A DNA stretch of 64,000 bases from Chamaea fasciata (GCA_029207755.1 JARCOQ010000005.1:57845449-57909448); one strand, 5' to 3'; numbered from the stretch's first letter, positions 22,076 to 36,492 are shown. Notes: generated by a model from the sequence alone, not told the origin. A program made the numbers and translations.

Positions 22076-24573
22076 GGAGATTGAAAAACTATTTTATGTA
22101 TACATTTATCTTAATATAAATTATATCAACAGTGGCCTTTGTGGCCTAGAAAATACTTTTTGTAATGTGGTACTGTAACAGTTAATTAAATATTCTTTGC
22201 ACTTTTTTGCACCTAATATCCAAAAAGCGAACAAATTCACGATCAAATGTAGCATAAGTGTTCAGCAATGAGCAATGTATTTTTACCTATTGTACTGTTC
22301 TCTATGAGTATCCTGTATGTTCCATCATAGGTAATAAGGTATTTCAAGATTCATTTTCTTAAATTTTAATTGTTGTCAAATACCAAAGGCTCAGTTTGTG
22401 CCTCCTTGTTGTGTTAGTTTTGGTATAGTAAATAACAATAGTGAATTACTTCTATGTCTAAACTTGACTGATGGGTGCTCTGCATCTCTAGGAGAAATCA
22501 GGCTGCAAAATCATCTGGACATATAACTTCAGAAATTATCCCCTAAATATTTATATTTATTTTCTTAGCAGTGATTGGTAGAATTAATGAAAAAGATTTT
22601 TTTTGTCCCCATTGTTTCCTTAGCTATCTCAAAAGACAGGATATGTACTTAGTATAACCTGCCCATTGGCTTTGGAGCCTGGTTCACAAGTTAGTTCTCT
22701 CAGTGACATCACAGAAGCACCAAGGAAGAACCTAGCACAGTTTAAGTCAAGGAATATGTTGCTCGATGTATATCTTTATTAAGGAATTTTAAATATTTTA
22801 ATTTGGAAATTTGGAGAAGTTGCAAATTCCCTGCTCCCATTTTTCTTTCTACTTATCCACATTTCACCCATATCTCATGCATTACCCTAACTTGGGGAAA
22901 ATCAAATGTAGCCAAAGGCTGGTTTAAGATATATTGTAGTACTTTTAAAACAGTTAGGAAAGCTGCCTTTCCTAAAGGCCTGAGTTATTTTTCTTGAAGC
23001 AGTTTAGTGGAAGCAGCACCAGTACTTTATAAGAATTATATTTGCATGGCCTGGCTTTTTTATACTTTCACACTGCACAGGTGAGCACAAGCTCATGAAG
23101 ATTAAAGTTATGTACTGCACTCCATGATCTCTACTTTGGATCACAGCATTTTACAGTCCTGATGACGTGGCCCTTTTCCTTGCCCTCCCAGAAAATAATC
23201 ATCTCTTTCCTCACCATCTTTTGTCTACTCTGGGTTTAGGAATATGAATACTGGTCTGAGATGATGTGGCCAGCAACCTCCCCTGCAAAATTTCTTCTTT
23301 AATGAAAGCGATTCGTTGGACTTCTTATGTTTAAGTAACAAAATTATACATTTTTCTTAAAAAATCACTACCACTTCCATTATTTTTGATGAAAATATTG
23401 AGCAAGCAATAAATGTTTTCATTGGGTTGATTTTTTTCAAGGGAAAAGGCAATTGCTTTCCTAATTTCTTTCTGTGGATGCATTTTTTGGGCAATATTAA
23501 GAAAAAGTTTAGCTAAAAGACTCATTTGATCCACCCTTGTCTCCTCTTTCTCAACTTTTTAATTGGATTCAATACAATCCTTTTAAAAATTTTAAACATG
23601 ATGATGTACAACATATGCATGATAATCTATTTCCAAGGTTGTTTTGTTATGTCTTTTTTATAAACTTTTATATTTACTAACTTTTTATTATGCTCCATTA
23701 ATTTAACAGGCTTTATACATCTGAAATCATTTGACTGCATTTTTTGAGTCAGCAAACATCTAAAAGAAAGGCATTTCAGAACCCAGTAATAGAGTTCTTC
23801 TGCTGAAAATGTAAAGTTTTTCAGAAATCCATAAATGTGCCTGTCAAATTGAAAATCACCTTATTTGAGCATGAAAAAGCCTAGGTTTTCACATACAAAT
23901 ATTTGCACTTGCTGGATGTACAATCACAATTATTTAGCACTTCTGTTACAACAGAACACCCATGCCTAATCAGAAATACATTTCAGTTCATGATAAGCAC
24001 CTGAAAAATCTGTACTGAGTGACCCTGTAAAGTTCACATGACTTTATTTCTGCAAATGAACATGCTTGAAAATTCAGCAGATGTCAAAATATGATGTATA
24101 TGTTAATCAGATGCTGAGGTGACTTTTGGGCAAAGCTCATGTAATATGTGTTGGACCATCCAAAGACACGGATAAAATGTACCACATATATCAGAAATAC
24201 TAATGCATGTTTTAATGGGACATTTTCTCTCTCTTTCTCACCACAGCAGACACTCAGTTTAAGTCAAGATTGACTTTCATTTAGCTTCTGAGACTTGCCA
24301 GTCTAAACTGAGCTCTCTGAAAATAGCTAAATTATGGCATAGAGCAGACCACAGAGCTAGGAAAGACGAAGAAAAATGTGTTAGTAGACACAAAGCTGTT
24401 CCATGCAACTGCAAATTCCCTGAAATGGAAACCTTCCTCCTGAAACTGATAATAATTCCAGTAGTTTTACCACTTGTGCTTTCTTTCTCTGCTGTAAAAC
24501 AGGAAAAAAGAAGCATGTTCCTGAAGAAGTGTCAGCATTAAGTATAGGAGTTAATTGAGGTGGTGATCATAGC

Positions 24574-24597
24574 CATTTGCCTTTTTCAAGGCAAATG
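24574..24597. other. Perfect 10-bp hairpin, 4-base loop
   Basis: CATTTGCCTT and AAGGCAAATG flank the loop TTTC with no mismatch. It is too short for a microRNA precursor. It is followed by mixed sequence rather than a T run, so it has no bacterial-type terminator meaning in this genome. Confidence 0.85.
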
Positions 24598-26890
24598 ACA
24601 CCTTAACTTCTAAAAGTGTTTTTTGTTTACTCATCTAGATGAACAAATACCTCCTGCACATTTTTGCTTTTTCTTAACCCTGGAAAATGGAAGTTTTTTA
24701 ACAGCACGCAGGAAACCAGGAGCTAGAAATCTAAGAGAAAGTGAAGCTGCAGGTGGGATTTGAATTTCACAGGGGAATCTGGTCAGGAAAATGGAACTAA
24801 CACCTTCAGTCTTGTTCTGAGTGCTAAGGGATGCTTGATGATAGCAGGTTTTCGGGGCTGTGATTTTATGTTTTATCTGATAGCACCTCTACAATGTTGC
24901 TGTTGCTGGGAAACCTCTTAACAGGCTCAGAGAGGAGAATGCCTCTGCAATTGCCATGTGAATTTTTTTCTGCCCAAGAATAGACTGTGGTTCTTGTGTT
25001 ACTTGGGGCTCAGTCCCCTGGAAGGGCTGAAATCACATTTAATTTTCAGAACAGGAAAAACCAAGAAGGCACTCTGCCATCATGAGGACTATTCCCTCTG
25101 TTGGAACTAAGGAGAAGTGTTTGTGCCTTGCTGATCCAGGGGAGGGCATTTCCTACAGCACTCTGTGGCTAAGCCTGTGGTGCTGAGCCATGGCCGAGCT
25201 ATTGCAGATCCTCAGCACCAACACTGTCAAAATATAACTAATACATATAAGTACACGTTATATAGGTTGCCAGAACACCAAAGCTCCCTCCTGTGGAAAA
25301 GAAATGTTGACTTCCTGAAAAATAAATCAAGGCAGTATGTTCTGGAAGTTGGATCTGCAGGAAGTCATAGAGCTGCTGTGATGAAAGTGGAGCTGCTCTG
25401 TAATAATTTATGAATACAATATGTTGACTTGACTATTGGTCCTGAACTAGGTGAGTTCAATAAATCTACTTTAGGGAAAAATGGGGAGAAAATGTTTGAC
25501 AGGCAGTGTCGCTCAGGAGCAAGTGAGTTGTATAAAATGTTCATGTCCATCTTGGTGGCCTGGGAGAGTCTGCTGATGCTATAGCCAGCCTGAAAAATGC
25601 ATCTCACCTAAAATGGCAAAATCCCAAGCAGGCATAGGATAAAAGAGGAAAGATCAAGAGATCTGATTTAGAGCAGACAAGATCTGTGTCTGAGCAGGCT
25701 GGGGATGCAAGCTGGTACTGTAGTTTACAGAGAAAATAGGCTTGGTTGCTCTCCCATGAATGAATGGGAAAAGTTGAGGCAGGACAAATATGCATGTAGA
25801 CTTATTTTCAATTCCATTTATTTGAAATATTTAAGTTTGCATATTTAAGATTAAATATTTAAATACCATTCTATTTTTAATGAAGTGGAGTATTCACAGG
25901 CTCCCTAAAAGAAAAGTTGCAAATCCATTTCAGACTGCCTGTGCTGGCACAGTTGTGACAGACAGGGTGTCCCAAAGCCCAGCAAAAACTAAAGGACTGC
26001 GAAATCCTACCTCTTCCCTGGAGAGGTGAAGTCAGGAAGCCTGACACAAAAAAAGAACAGAAGACAGACCAAGGAAAAGATGAGGGCACAGCTATTTCAT
26101 CACAACTTCAAGCCTCACAAAGTGATTGATTAGAAAAGGGGGCCAGAAACATGTTTTCATGGCAGCAACCTACTTTTTACACAATTTTCCTCTCCTTCAA
26201 AATACAAGCATATAGGTATTTTTGAGATATTGCTTTTAAACAGTTTGGGATATTTTCATACCTTAAAAACTCAAGACCCTGAAGTAAAGTAAATCTATCC
26301 ATACATCCATCCACAAGGAAAATAAAATAGAATTTAAACAAGACCGAGGAGTAAAAACTTTCTGAACAATAAATAAAGCTCTAGAATACACTTAAAATTG
26401 CTTTCCTGTGTAGAATAATCGTATAGATTAAAGACCTAATATCCTGGGACCTCTTCGTTTAAAAAGGAATTACTGTGTTTCTGATTATAAAGCAATATTT
26501 TCCTGCAGGTATGGAATTCCTAGTTGCCTGGCCATGTGTGATTTCAAATATCAGAAATATTTCAACAAATGTTTGTCAACAACACAGGCATGAATTTTAG
26601 ACACTTTAAGCAAACAGGAATCTGTTTTTCTAGGTTAATTTCAGGAGCAATTGTAGGCTGTTGGATGTTTTTGTAAAGCAAATACATTTCCATAAAAGTA
26701 GTCTGCAAGAGAAGAGAGAAAAAGGTTTGAATTGCTTTTTTCAATATACTATGAGTTGAGACTGATAATAGGATCAGAAGTGAAGAGGACTGAACAAGAA
26801 GATATTTAAAATAAATCTCCTGTGACAACTGAGCTATAACAGGAGATGAGAGGAGTGGAAGAGCCTATAGAGTATGAAAAGGGCCATCTA

Positions 26891-26961
26891 GAAAATAAAA
26901 TAAAAATTACAAAATAAAGTAAAATAAATAAAATAACACCAAGAAACAAACAAACAAAAAA
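26891..26961. repeat. A-rich AAAAT/CAAA simple repeat
   Basis: Seventy bases made of AAAAT-like units passing into CAAA units. It may be the tail of a decayed retroelement, but the flanks are not recognisable. Confidence 0.8.
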
Positions 26962-29900
26962 CTGTTAAAAGGAAAAGTAGATAATATAAAAAGGGTCTGA
27001 ATAGTCTTTTCAATAGAAGAAAAGCATGTGTAACAAATTCTTACAAGTAGAAAAGGCCTTTTTGTTGTGATTCCCCTACCTCGTAGCTTGTATGGCCACT
27101 GCAAGCTCTCGAGGGTAGTGGGAACCAATTTCACAACCTGAGTGTGTTCTTAAACTGAAAACAACCTTCTGCCCCACAGATCTTGCTCTCAGAGGATTCA
27201 CAGTGCAAAGAGTGCCACTAGTTGCTCATGGCACATCCTATCCCCCTGGTCTTTTTTCTTGCAGCACAATTGAGGCAAAAAAGGGACATTTCCCGCATGT
27301 ACTCAGACACATTCCTCTCCAGATGCTGCAATGGCCTCCTATTTATTTGCACCTGACATAGGTTGGATCATCTCCAATAGGTGAAAAAACATTTTTATAT
27401 AATGTCACCTCTTCTCATCATCAAAGCTTCTGGCAAAGACTGCTTGAATTACCAATAGGAAACAGGGCTGGAAAATGCTGCTGTGGTACACAAGGTACTG
27501 GTCTTGTTCTCAAGTTAGTTCCCAACACCACAAAATGGTGGACAAGTCATTGGGCTGCTGCAGGTGCTAATTCTCTGATGACTCAAAAATCTGGAGTCAT
27601 AATTATGGTGTATTTCTCCCTTAATATCCCAAAGGTCTTTGTGTATGAATAGGGTCCTGGAACAGAGGTTTCAGCCAAATCTCGTCTCCTCCTGTTCTTC
27701 CTATTCATGGAGGTTCAGCTGAATAATGAATTCTTATTCCTTTGTCCCAGATTGTCACATAGTAGTGGGTGTACTGTGAATGTTTCACCCTGGGACTGGC
27801 TGCCTCTTATTAAAAATCAGAGTGATCAATAGAGGACCATTACTTCCCTCACCACAGTTTTCTGAGGCTTAATTGTGTAATAATAGCTATGAGGGAAATG
27901 ACTGCATAGCTGAACAAGGCAGAGAATTGCCAGCTGTAATTATTTTTGTCAAATGGGCATGTGTGCATGGGTGTATTTTTCTTCCTGTAAATGGAGATTT
28001 GGCTACCACAGATAATGAAAAAGGAGATTTTGTGGACTCTCCAAAGAGCACGTCACACTCTTACATCTACTCTTTTCAAGCTTCATGTATTATAAGTGTT
28101 TAATAATCTTAATTATCTTTACAGCACAAGAATCTGATTCATTTATTTAAACCTACAACCTTTTAAGTTCTTAGTCCATGTAGGTAACTTTGGGCTAGGG
28201 AATCAAAATCACTGATGAGAAAGTACATCTTTATCTTAGCCAGCAGCCAAAATCCGCACATCTGGACCTTTTTTGTATTCCTCTGAAAGGGAGCCTGGCA
28301 CTCTTGCACTTTAGCTACTTGCCAGTAGCAGACAAACAATTGTAGGTCACAGCCAGGTTTCAGAGGAGCTCTGAGGATTAACCCCTAAAATCCTGGCTCT
28401 GATTCTACCTGCCCTCCAGGCACAGGGTAGTCTATCAAGTCGAAGAGCAGTCCTACTCAAAGAGGGCTTGATGATGAGCAATCTGTGCTGAGAAAAGAGA
28501 CTTCATTGAAATGATACCCACATGGCTATTAGATTTTTCTTTCTTTTTTTCCATGTAATGTTGTTAAAAATGGACTATTTCTCAAGACAGAATTTTATAT
28601 TTTAATCTCAAGCAGGGCAAAAAGTGGTACTAAAATACCAATCTATTCATGCACTGAAAATAATATTGATGCAAAAAAAAAAATTAAAACAGGCTTTCAG
28701 CAAAAAAAAATCTGTGGCAGCAAAATATAAAGATGATGACAAAAAGACATTTTGCTTTTGATGGGACTTTTTCTGACTAGAATTAGAATATTCCACCTCT
28801 CTTTTAGGGCTATCTCAAGAAAAACACAAAAATGGTAAATGTATCTAATGTAGTTTTAACAGTTATTGGAATATATAACACAATGAAAATTATTAAAATC
28901 AGCCTCTTAAGGTGTAAGTATTAACAATGCACACTTGTTTATATATTTTGCATTGCTAAAAAATCTATTCATCACCCTATTTCAAGTATACAAGATTTCT
29001 AGCAGACTTTCAAAAGGAGCTTTCTTTTAGGCTAATCACTTTATATGCCAACTGTTCTTGTATTAATTAAAATGAAAATATTTTCTTGATATCATTACAA
29101 TAGACCATTAAATGTATCCAGCAAAATCACTCTGTAGACCTTTAGAACATGTAATTTCCTCTGAAAGCACAGCACTCTGTACTTGGCCAGCCCAACGCTG
29201 AAATCCAGCAGGGCCACTGCTACTGATTTTGGGGCACTCTGCATCAGGTTGCACGTGAGGATGTGTCACAGCATCTTATGAACTGAGCCCAGTCTCAAGG
29301 CAAGCTGAATTTCTCTTACATCCACCATGGGTTTTTGTCACTTTCTGACAGCTCAGTCTGTATCAGAAGTCTTCAGCGCATCTCTAGGCTATGAGCTCTT
29401 AGTGCAAATGCTGATTTTACTAATACTGGTAGGAAAGATGATCCTCAGCTGCCTGACATGGTAAAATGTCTGGTGTATATAGTCAGACAGGGAGGTGATG
29501 TATTTTTACAGATTTTGCTTTTAATGGTGGCCTGCAGGTTTCCACAAAATGCTATTTTGTTTTGAAGCTCAGAGGGTGTGTGTACAGACTAAATCTTTCA
29601 TATGGAATTTGTAGATAGTCCTGTTGCACATCAGATAAAAAGCACTTCTTTTCAGTCTATATTTCTATGGAAAAAAAGTATTGAACAAAGTTTAATTTTG
29701 TTAAATGAATAGAAAACTATTTCTCAATAGAAGGAAAAAGCATAGATATATATTTAGTATTGTTACTTGTTTCTCTTTATTCCAAGTGTAGGTCTAAATT
29801 CTTTCTATGCTTGTCTATTTGGTTTCTGTAGGATATGTTGGACTTAAATGCACTTGTCTAAGGATGGAATACGGGTAGTTTTATATCCTAGAAGCTGGCA

Positions 29901-31982
29901 AGCTGGCATCTGGTTTGGAGAGGCACTTCTGACTTGTGCTTTTTTCACTTTTTAGGAGAGATCATGAGGCATGGTTTGTTCAGCAAACCATGTGAAATAT
30001 TGTGTTGACTATGACCTGTAAATCTCAGCTCCCTCTATGCCAGTATAGCCCTGCTGGCTGGGATGGGAGCAGGCAAAGCCAAAGGGCATCTCCTCCTTGT
30101 CCTGCTCTGCCCAGCGGCCACCAGCACTGGCAGCAGGGCTGCAGCACTGGTTCCTCTGAACCATTCAGGTGCTCCTCCAGACACCACAAGGGGAGTCCCA
30201 AAAAGCTTCTCCTTTCTCTCCATGAGCTTGTAGTCCATGCTGCATTCAAGCTGACTGGCTTCAATGAACTCCTTTTGAAAACTGGAGCAGGGGGAGGAGA
30301 ATAGAAATTAGCCACATCTCTGCTTCAGCACAGAGCATCATGTTTTCCTAGTATATGCTTGATTGTGGGGAAGGCATTATCCAGAGTGTGTGCTTCAAAA
30401 GGTAGGAAGTTAAAATGGAGTTCCTGGCCACAGGAAATATTGACATCTAAAACAACCCACTTAATATTTAAACACTTAATATCTTGATCTCTTAAAAGAA
30501 AGCACCCAGCACAATGCCTGTCAGGATAAGCATATTTGCTGTGTCAGTGAGGGTTCTGGGTTAGGCCCTAACTGGCCCAAACTCTAAAAGAACTCCCTAC
30601 CTTTAAAATTGTCTTTATGATTAGATCAGAAATGTTGCCAAGTCTTTGTAGCTTACAAAGAACTGCAGAGTTCTTCTCAGATTTTGTCTCTTCTTGCTAT
30701 GTGGTGTTGGCTGACCAAGATCTAATATTAAACACCTGACTGTTTTAGTACCCTTTATTCAGTGTTCATTATGTGACTTTTTAAATGAAGTCTGTGATTT
30801 GATACCTAGACATTGTTCAAGTCAATATCCTTGGCTTCTGCGTTATAGAGACAAGAAAACAAAGCCTTTTGAACTTGTGTTACTGGCTTTTTGTATGTGC
30901 TAAATGGCCATTTGTGAAACTCGACAACATAAATTGTACTACTGATAGTAAATGGGGTTTTTTGCACTAGCCTTTGAGAGCTGTAACACATTTTGGTATT
31001 TTTACAATGTATTCTCTAGAAAGTGTGAATCTATTTGTCAGTTCTGAAAAAAATATGTAACAATGAAACCTCAAAAGATGTTATGAAGTGTACAGTTTGT
31101 GATAATTTTATATTTAAAAAGACAAGAAAAATAAAATAATTCATTTGAAATAATTTTATTCTAATTGTTTCATATGTATTTTGAAGAAGAAATAAAGTGA
31201 TTAAAATTATTCACTTTTTTCCGTCATTCTTACAAAGGCAAGCTTTTCAAAGGTAAATAAAGATCAGTGGATTACAATGGCCCTGTGTTGAGCAACCCTG
31301 TCTATATCCAAGGGGTTTTCTTCTCATGAAACTGTTACTTTAAAATTCTACACCCTGAAGAAGCAAAGGATACTTTTTGCCACCAGATTTGCAAGGTTCA
31401 AGATGCAATGCCTTCGAGTGAAAACAATTAAATCAAGCAGCTCCATTACTACTTTGTAATTCTTTTCACATTATCTTCCATTTCCTGCTATGATATTGTT
31501 TACTGTCATCTTCAAAGTCATTAGACCATGTTTTAAATAATGGATTAACTATTCAATTTAATATTATTAAAGTATTTAAGAATATTGAAGTATTTCACTA
31601 AAGAGACACAAACAAACACTTGTTTCTAGTTGTACAATCATATAGATCAAACAGACAAGAACTTTACCACCATTAAATGGAAAAGAATAGCCAGATTTGA
31701 ATAGGATTTATGGTTAAACTGAATTGGTGCTAATGACAACACTTTATGAAGCAATGATGATCCAAGGTAGACAGGTTCAAGCCTGTCAGATCTTTGCTGG
31801 CACTTACAAGGACAGTATAAAGAGGAAAATTAAGCTCCAAGTGTTCAGTATCATCTGGATGTGCTCTACTTCCATTCTACCAGATGCTTAAATTCCATAT
31901 TAAAAACACTGGGGGAAAAAACAGCATACAAGCAGTTGACCTTTGGCAGAGTTTTGTAATCCTCCTGAAGAGAAATTAGATA

Positions 31983-31997
31983 CAGATATAGATATAG

Positions 31998-32048
<51 letters not shown>

Positions 32049-32052
32049 TAGA
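31983..32052. repeat. Compound GATA / AT / AG microsatellite
   Basis: AGATAT units pass into a pure AT run and then into about seventeen AG units (32010-32044), ending in AAGATAGAT. It is a classic compound microsatellite, likely polymorphic. Confidence 0.95.
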
Positions 32053-35000
32053 TTAATAATCTGAGGTTCCCATCCTGTTTCTGATCTCTACTGGCTGAAT
32101 ATTAATTTATCATAAGTCAAATTCTTGCTAAGATATTAAATGCAATTCTGTTCTCTGCTTCAATTCAGGGACTTGGTTCACATCTGTGACTTAAAAATTC
32201 TGTTTCCTGTGGAAAACTGTTTGTCTCTCTAGCAAGGGTAATGTCATTCCAGTTTTCCACTGCCTTTAATCTTAATATTCTCCCTCTCACATATATAAAA
32301 TGCTAATTTTCATTAGAGTGACAGGTTCTAGGGGTTATGAATATTATAGTTTATTTTGAAAACTTGTCTGTAATTCACATAGAAGCAACAGGATCATTTT
32401 AAGATTTCACAGCAGTCTGTGAAATATCATTTCTGCATGAAGTCCTAATCCTTTTGCTTCAGTCAGTCCTGAATATATCTTCATTCCTTACAACAATCAA
32501 ATTTACCAACCCACAGAGAAGCTGGAGTATGTGCAGCTTAAAATGGTGCAAGAACCGGAAGGGAGCAGTTTTGTCAGGAAAAGAGGAGAAGAAAGAAAGG
32601 GAAACAAAGCCCAGTAAAAATACACATAATAAAATCTTGCGAATTATTGGGTATTCTTGCACACATAGAAAAGCACTATCTTTCAGTCACTGAACAAAAT
32701 GCACCACATCTTTAAAAGTGGGGCAGAGAAAATCAGGGATCAGGAGTGAATCCAGATTTTCCATCTTCTACACCACAAAACTCCCATTCCTCTACTTGGA
32801 TTTGTACTTAGCATGTGAGAGTCTCCCAAAGGAAAAGCTGTGATGCATAAGGAGGCAGCAAATGATTTAAAAATATATATATAGTAACGTCTTGTCCTTC
32901 TAAAACACATTGGTTCAGATAAGGAGACAGAAATACGATTTTCTCACAATATTGTTCACTATGTCATTCTGAAAGTTGAATAAAACCCCCCTGCTCCTAC
33001 TGCTGTAGATAACAGCTGTTTTTCAACTCAGAAGACAGACACGTATTTTCAGAACAAAAGGTCCTGAATGAACTCCCTCCTCTGTTCTGCTTGGATGCAG
33101 CTCAGTTGATCACAATCCTGGTTACAGTAATACAAAACATCATTTTAAAAGCCTTAAGTCTATGGCATAATAAAGACAGAAATCTTTGTCTCTTGTCACG
33201 TTCTGAAAAGTGGCATTTTCGGAGCAGTGCAAGTGCTCTGATTTGCACATGCATTGATTTTGCTTAACATGCCCACTGCGCTTAAATTGATCTATTACTG
33301 TCCCCTCTGGAATTTTAAAATGCAGCAATCACAGCCTAAGCTCTTCTGCTGAAGTGATGAGCATACTCACTCACACTCAGGTGCTTTTTTTGCCTTCTCC
33401 AGAATATATTTTGTGTCCTCAGCCTTCAAAATATAGCAATTCTCTTTTGTCTGTGTTATACATCCCAAGGAGTGCATTTCCAGTTAAGGTGACCAGTGAC
33501 AGTTTCCCATTTTAATTTCTTTGATACCGGTTTAGTATAAACTCTCTTTGCTCTAATGCTGCTTCTCAAGAAAAATGGTGAACACAATTGCCTTGCTCCA
33601 AAGAGTGAGATTGACCAGAGTTTGTTGCGTCTCCCAACTCTAACATACCTAATGCATTTGAGGATCAAAATTGGAGTGACTGAAGAAGATTTTCTGTGAG
33701 TTTCTCTATTATGACATGCTCACTAAGATTCAGGAACCAAGTCAGCATCTGAGACTAGACATACTAAATGCTATATTCCGTGATGTTATATAAAAATAAA
33801 TTATTTGTAAAGTCTTAACAATAGTGAGATTGTGCAGACGTGTTATAGTGTTTCACTCATTGAATATTAATTTATTCGGTATTACCAAAAAAAATCCAGA
33901 AATATTGAAATATAATGGTTTTGTTATTGAAATAATGGTTTTGTGCTTCATTATAGATGAAACTAGCAGAAAAGAATTTACATTTGGGAATTCTTGACTT
34001 TTCAGCTCTTTATTTCTGAGCTCTGAGCCCACAAAGTCCACAAAGAACCTGTCCAAAAAGTTTTCTCTGGCCTTTAGCCTTGTTCTTTAGAATGTGTTTA
34101 CTAAATCCATCTGGTTAAAGCCAAGTGATAACTATCAGTTTTGGACATCTCTATATCATATATAATCATTAAATAGTTTTTGTTAAGGAAGCATCCTACC
34201 CAAAATCCCTGTGACTCCAAGTCTGAAGCAATCTGGATGATCATCCTCGTCACCCAGCACCTTCCTCATCATTAACAAATTACAGCCAAACAAAGTACTT
34301 GTGCCCAGGTTCTTAAGGTCAGGGCCCTGACCAGCACAGCAGCCAACCTCACAAGCTTGGAAGGCATCCAGAGAGACAGCATCGAGCAATCCTTTGCTTT
34401 TCTGTTGTAGCTCGTGCCTCAGGCTGAAACGTGCTGAGGTTTAGACAATGTCAGGTCTTCTACCTGCTAGGGTGGGCATGGGAAGCCCCTGGCTGGAGAG
34501 CATCACCTCCAGGCAGCACACTACGAAAGGGAATCAAGTGGCCTCTTCACAGGAAGAAGTTGGAGCAAAACTTTGTTTAGGAGTTTTGGCTACTGGCCAA
34601 AAATTGAAAGTAGGTGTTCCTGGAAATGTACGTCTATTTTTTATTAATAAAATTTTATTTCTAAACTACTACTCAGTTATTTATTCCCAAAACCTGATAA
34701 AATCAATCCACTAAGGTTAAAGGCTGGCAACTGAACCTGTCACACAAGCATGGAATACTGGCAAGCCTCAGAAGAAGCATTTGCTTATCTTCTTCCCAAG
34801 CTCCATGAAATCACTTTTGTATTCAAAACAACTGTCCACTGCAATAACACAAGGGATCATTCTCGTTGTCTCACAAATGTTTTCATTGGCAGCAGAAACT
34901 GAGTCCTGTGCTCTAGCTGTGGCACAAAGGCTCTTAATGAGATCAGCACAACCATAAATTCAACCACTATTCAGGAGGCTTCAGAGAAGCAGCCTTTGAG

Positions 35001-35280
35001 GTGAGACAGAAGGAAGAAATCCAGGGTAGATAAGAAAAAGAAAACAAAATATATTGTCAAATTCCACAATGTTTGCCTGCATTCAGCTGGCTCCCATTTT
35101 TCTCTTGGCCTGATTTTAAAGTGATTTTACATAAATATCTTCAGCAGAAAAACAAATGTTATTCAGGCATATAGAACCATTTATCTGAGCAGCAGTAGAG
35201 CTTGGTTTCTAATTCTTTCAGAGGAGAGAAGGAAAGCTGGCACTGCCCAGCCATGGTGCCACATGAGGTCTTAGCTAGAG

Positions 35281-35560
35281 GATTGTGATGATCTGCCTAG
35301 AGCATGATAATGCAAACTAATTTTGGTATCCATTTAATTGCATAAAGCACTCACAAGCTCATATTAACTGTGATTGTTTTGCAAGTGCACTGAATTATGT
35401 GTAATTTTGACTGACACTGTCGTCTAATAATATTTATCTGTGTGCTTGTCATCTAGTAAAAATTAGATTTAAATATTTACATTGAATTCTCTTTGAATTT
35501 GGATATTTAAGTTCTATTATGCAGACAAATTCAGGCTGCATACTCAAATAAAATGATACC
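35281..35560. promoter_or_regulatory. Candidate conserved non-coding element (unverified)
   Basis: The block has TAATGCAAACTAATT, CATTTAATTGCAT and several TTAAAT or TAAT cores within 280 bases and no simple repeat. It could be a homeodomain/POU enhancer downstream of SYT10. Support is composition and motif density only. Confidence 0.2.
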
Positions 35561-36459
35561 AAGCATAGCTTTCAGAAAACTAATTGAACATCTACAAGTA
35601 ATGTTTTGTAAGTGCATGCTATATGAATAACTTAGCACATTAAGAAATTAAAATCTTTTATAGCCTACTTTTTTTCTCATACCTCAAGAGCTATATATGT
35701 GACTAGGAAACTCACATCTAGATTCTTTCCCATTAGCCAATGAATATAAATTTCTATTTTGTTCCAGCTAAAGACCGTACCTTAGCCAGGTGTGGGATTG
35801 AAAGGAAAAATTGTACTGTTCCCTTGCAGGCATGCCACCTCTGTACCAATCATTTCCTGTCCTTCACCCTTCATGGGTGATATTTAGGTGGCTGGATTGA
35901 GCCTCACTTCTCTCCCCGGAGACAGAACTTGCAAAATCCAGAATCAGCCTGGAGCAGTGTAATCTGTGTTTCATTGTCTTCATGGGATCTCTTTTTTTGC
36001 TTCTGAAAAGAAAGCATGTGTGACTCTTCTCATAACAAGCTACTATCTCCTCAAACCCAGGTCATTTCCAGTTGAAATGATACTTTGAAAAAGCCAGGCT
36101 GAGCCCTTTTCCTACTTTCTCTACATCCCCACCTGCTTGAAGAAGAAGAACTTGACACGAAAACCACCCCACTCTGCTCTGAACGACTACAGACATAACA
36201 CACAGCAGTTGTAGAAGTTGCTGTGGGATGCTACTCTGTCTTTCTCCACTGTGTAAGCAAGAGCATGTCCTGTCCTCAAAGCAACTGGCTGCACCCAGCT
36301 CCTCTGTTCCCTGCAAAAACAGAATCCCACCAGTACAGCTTTTTTCCTATCAATACAATTTCCAGTTGCAAGGGTGACTCTCTGCCTTGCCCATCAGTGT
36401 CTGCTCTTGTTAAACACCACTTCCGTCCTAACTAGACTGCTGAAAAGTAAACAAAAAAC

Positions 36460-36492
36460 GAGGAAAAGAAAGGGAAAGGGAGGAAAAAGGAA
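36460..36492. repeat. Homopurine tract, 33 bases
   Basis: Thirty-three purines in a GGGAAA-like pattern. It is low-complexity and intergenic. Confidence 0.85.

Larger units (their letters stand above)
19985..22450 (+). other. SYT10: Probable SYT10 3' UTR, end uncertain
   Basis: The stretch follows the stop codon directly. The start is certain, the end is not. ATTAAA-type signals occur near 20452 and 22184, but no AATAAA with an obvious GU-rich element is found in this stretch. The region 22080-22450 is AT-rich. Inside are a 50-base purine tract (21691-21740) and an (AT)12 run (22052-22075). Open frames here, up to 136 codons, have no family features. 3' end sequencing would fix the end. Confidence 0.4.
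22451..31982. other. Intergenic, no gene supported
   Basis: All open frames are short (100 codons or fewer), overlap on both strands and lack domains or family features. The stretch holds a 10-bp hairpin (24574-24597), an A-rich repeat (26891-26961) and a GC-richer patch at 30002-30304 with CAGCACTGG-like words. Several AATAAA words (for example near 26370 and 31186) occur without an identifiable transcript. Confidence 0.7.

Noticed and set aside
30002..30315. Frames of 100 and 96 codons on opposite strands in a GC-richer patch
   Set aside because: Both arise because GC-rich sequence has few stop codons. No protein family signal on either strand.
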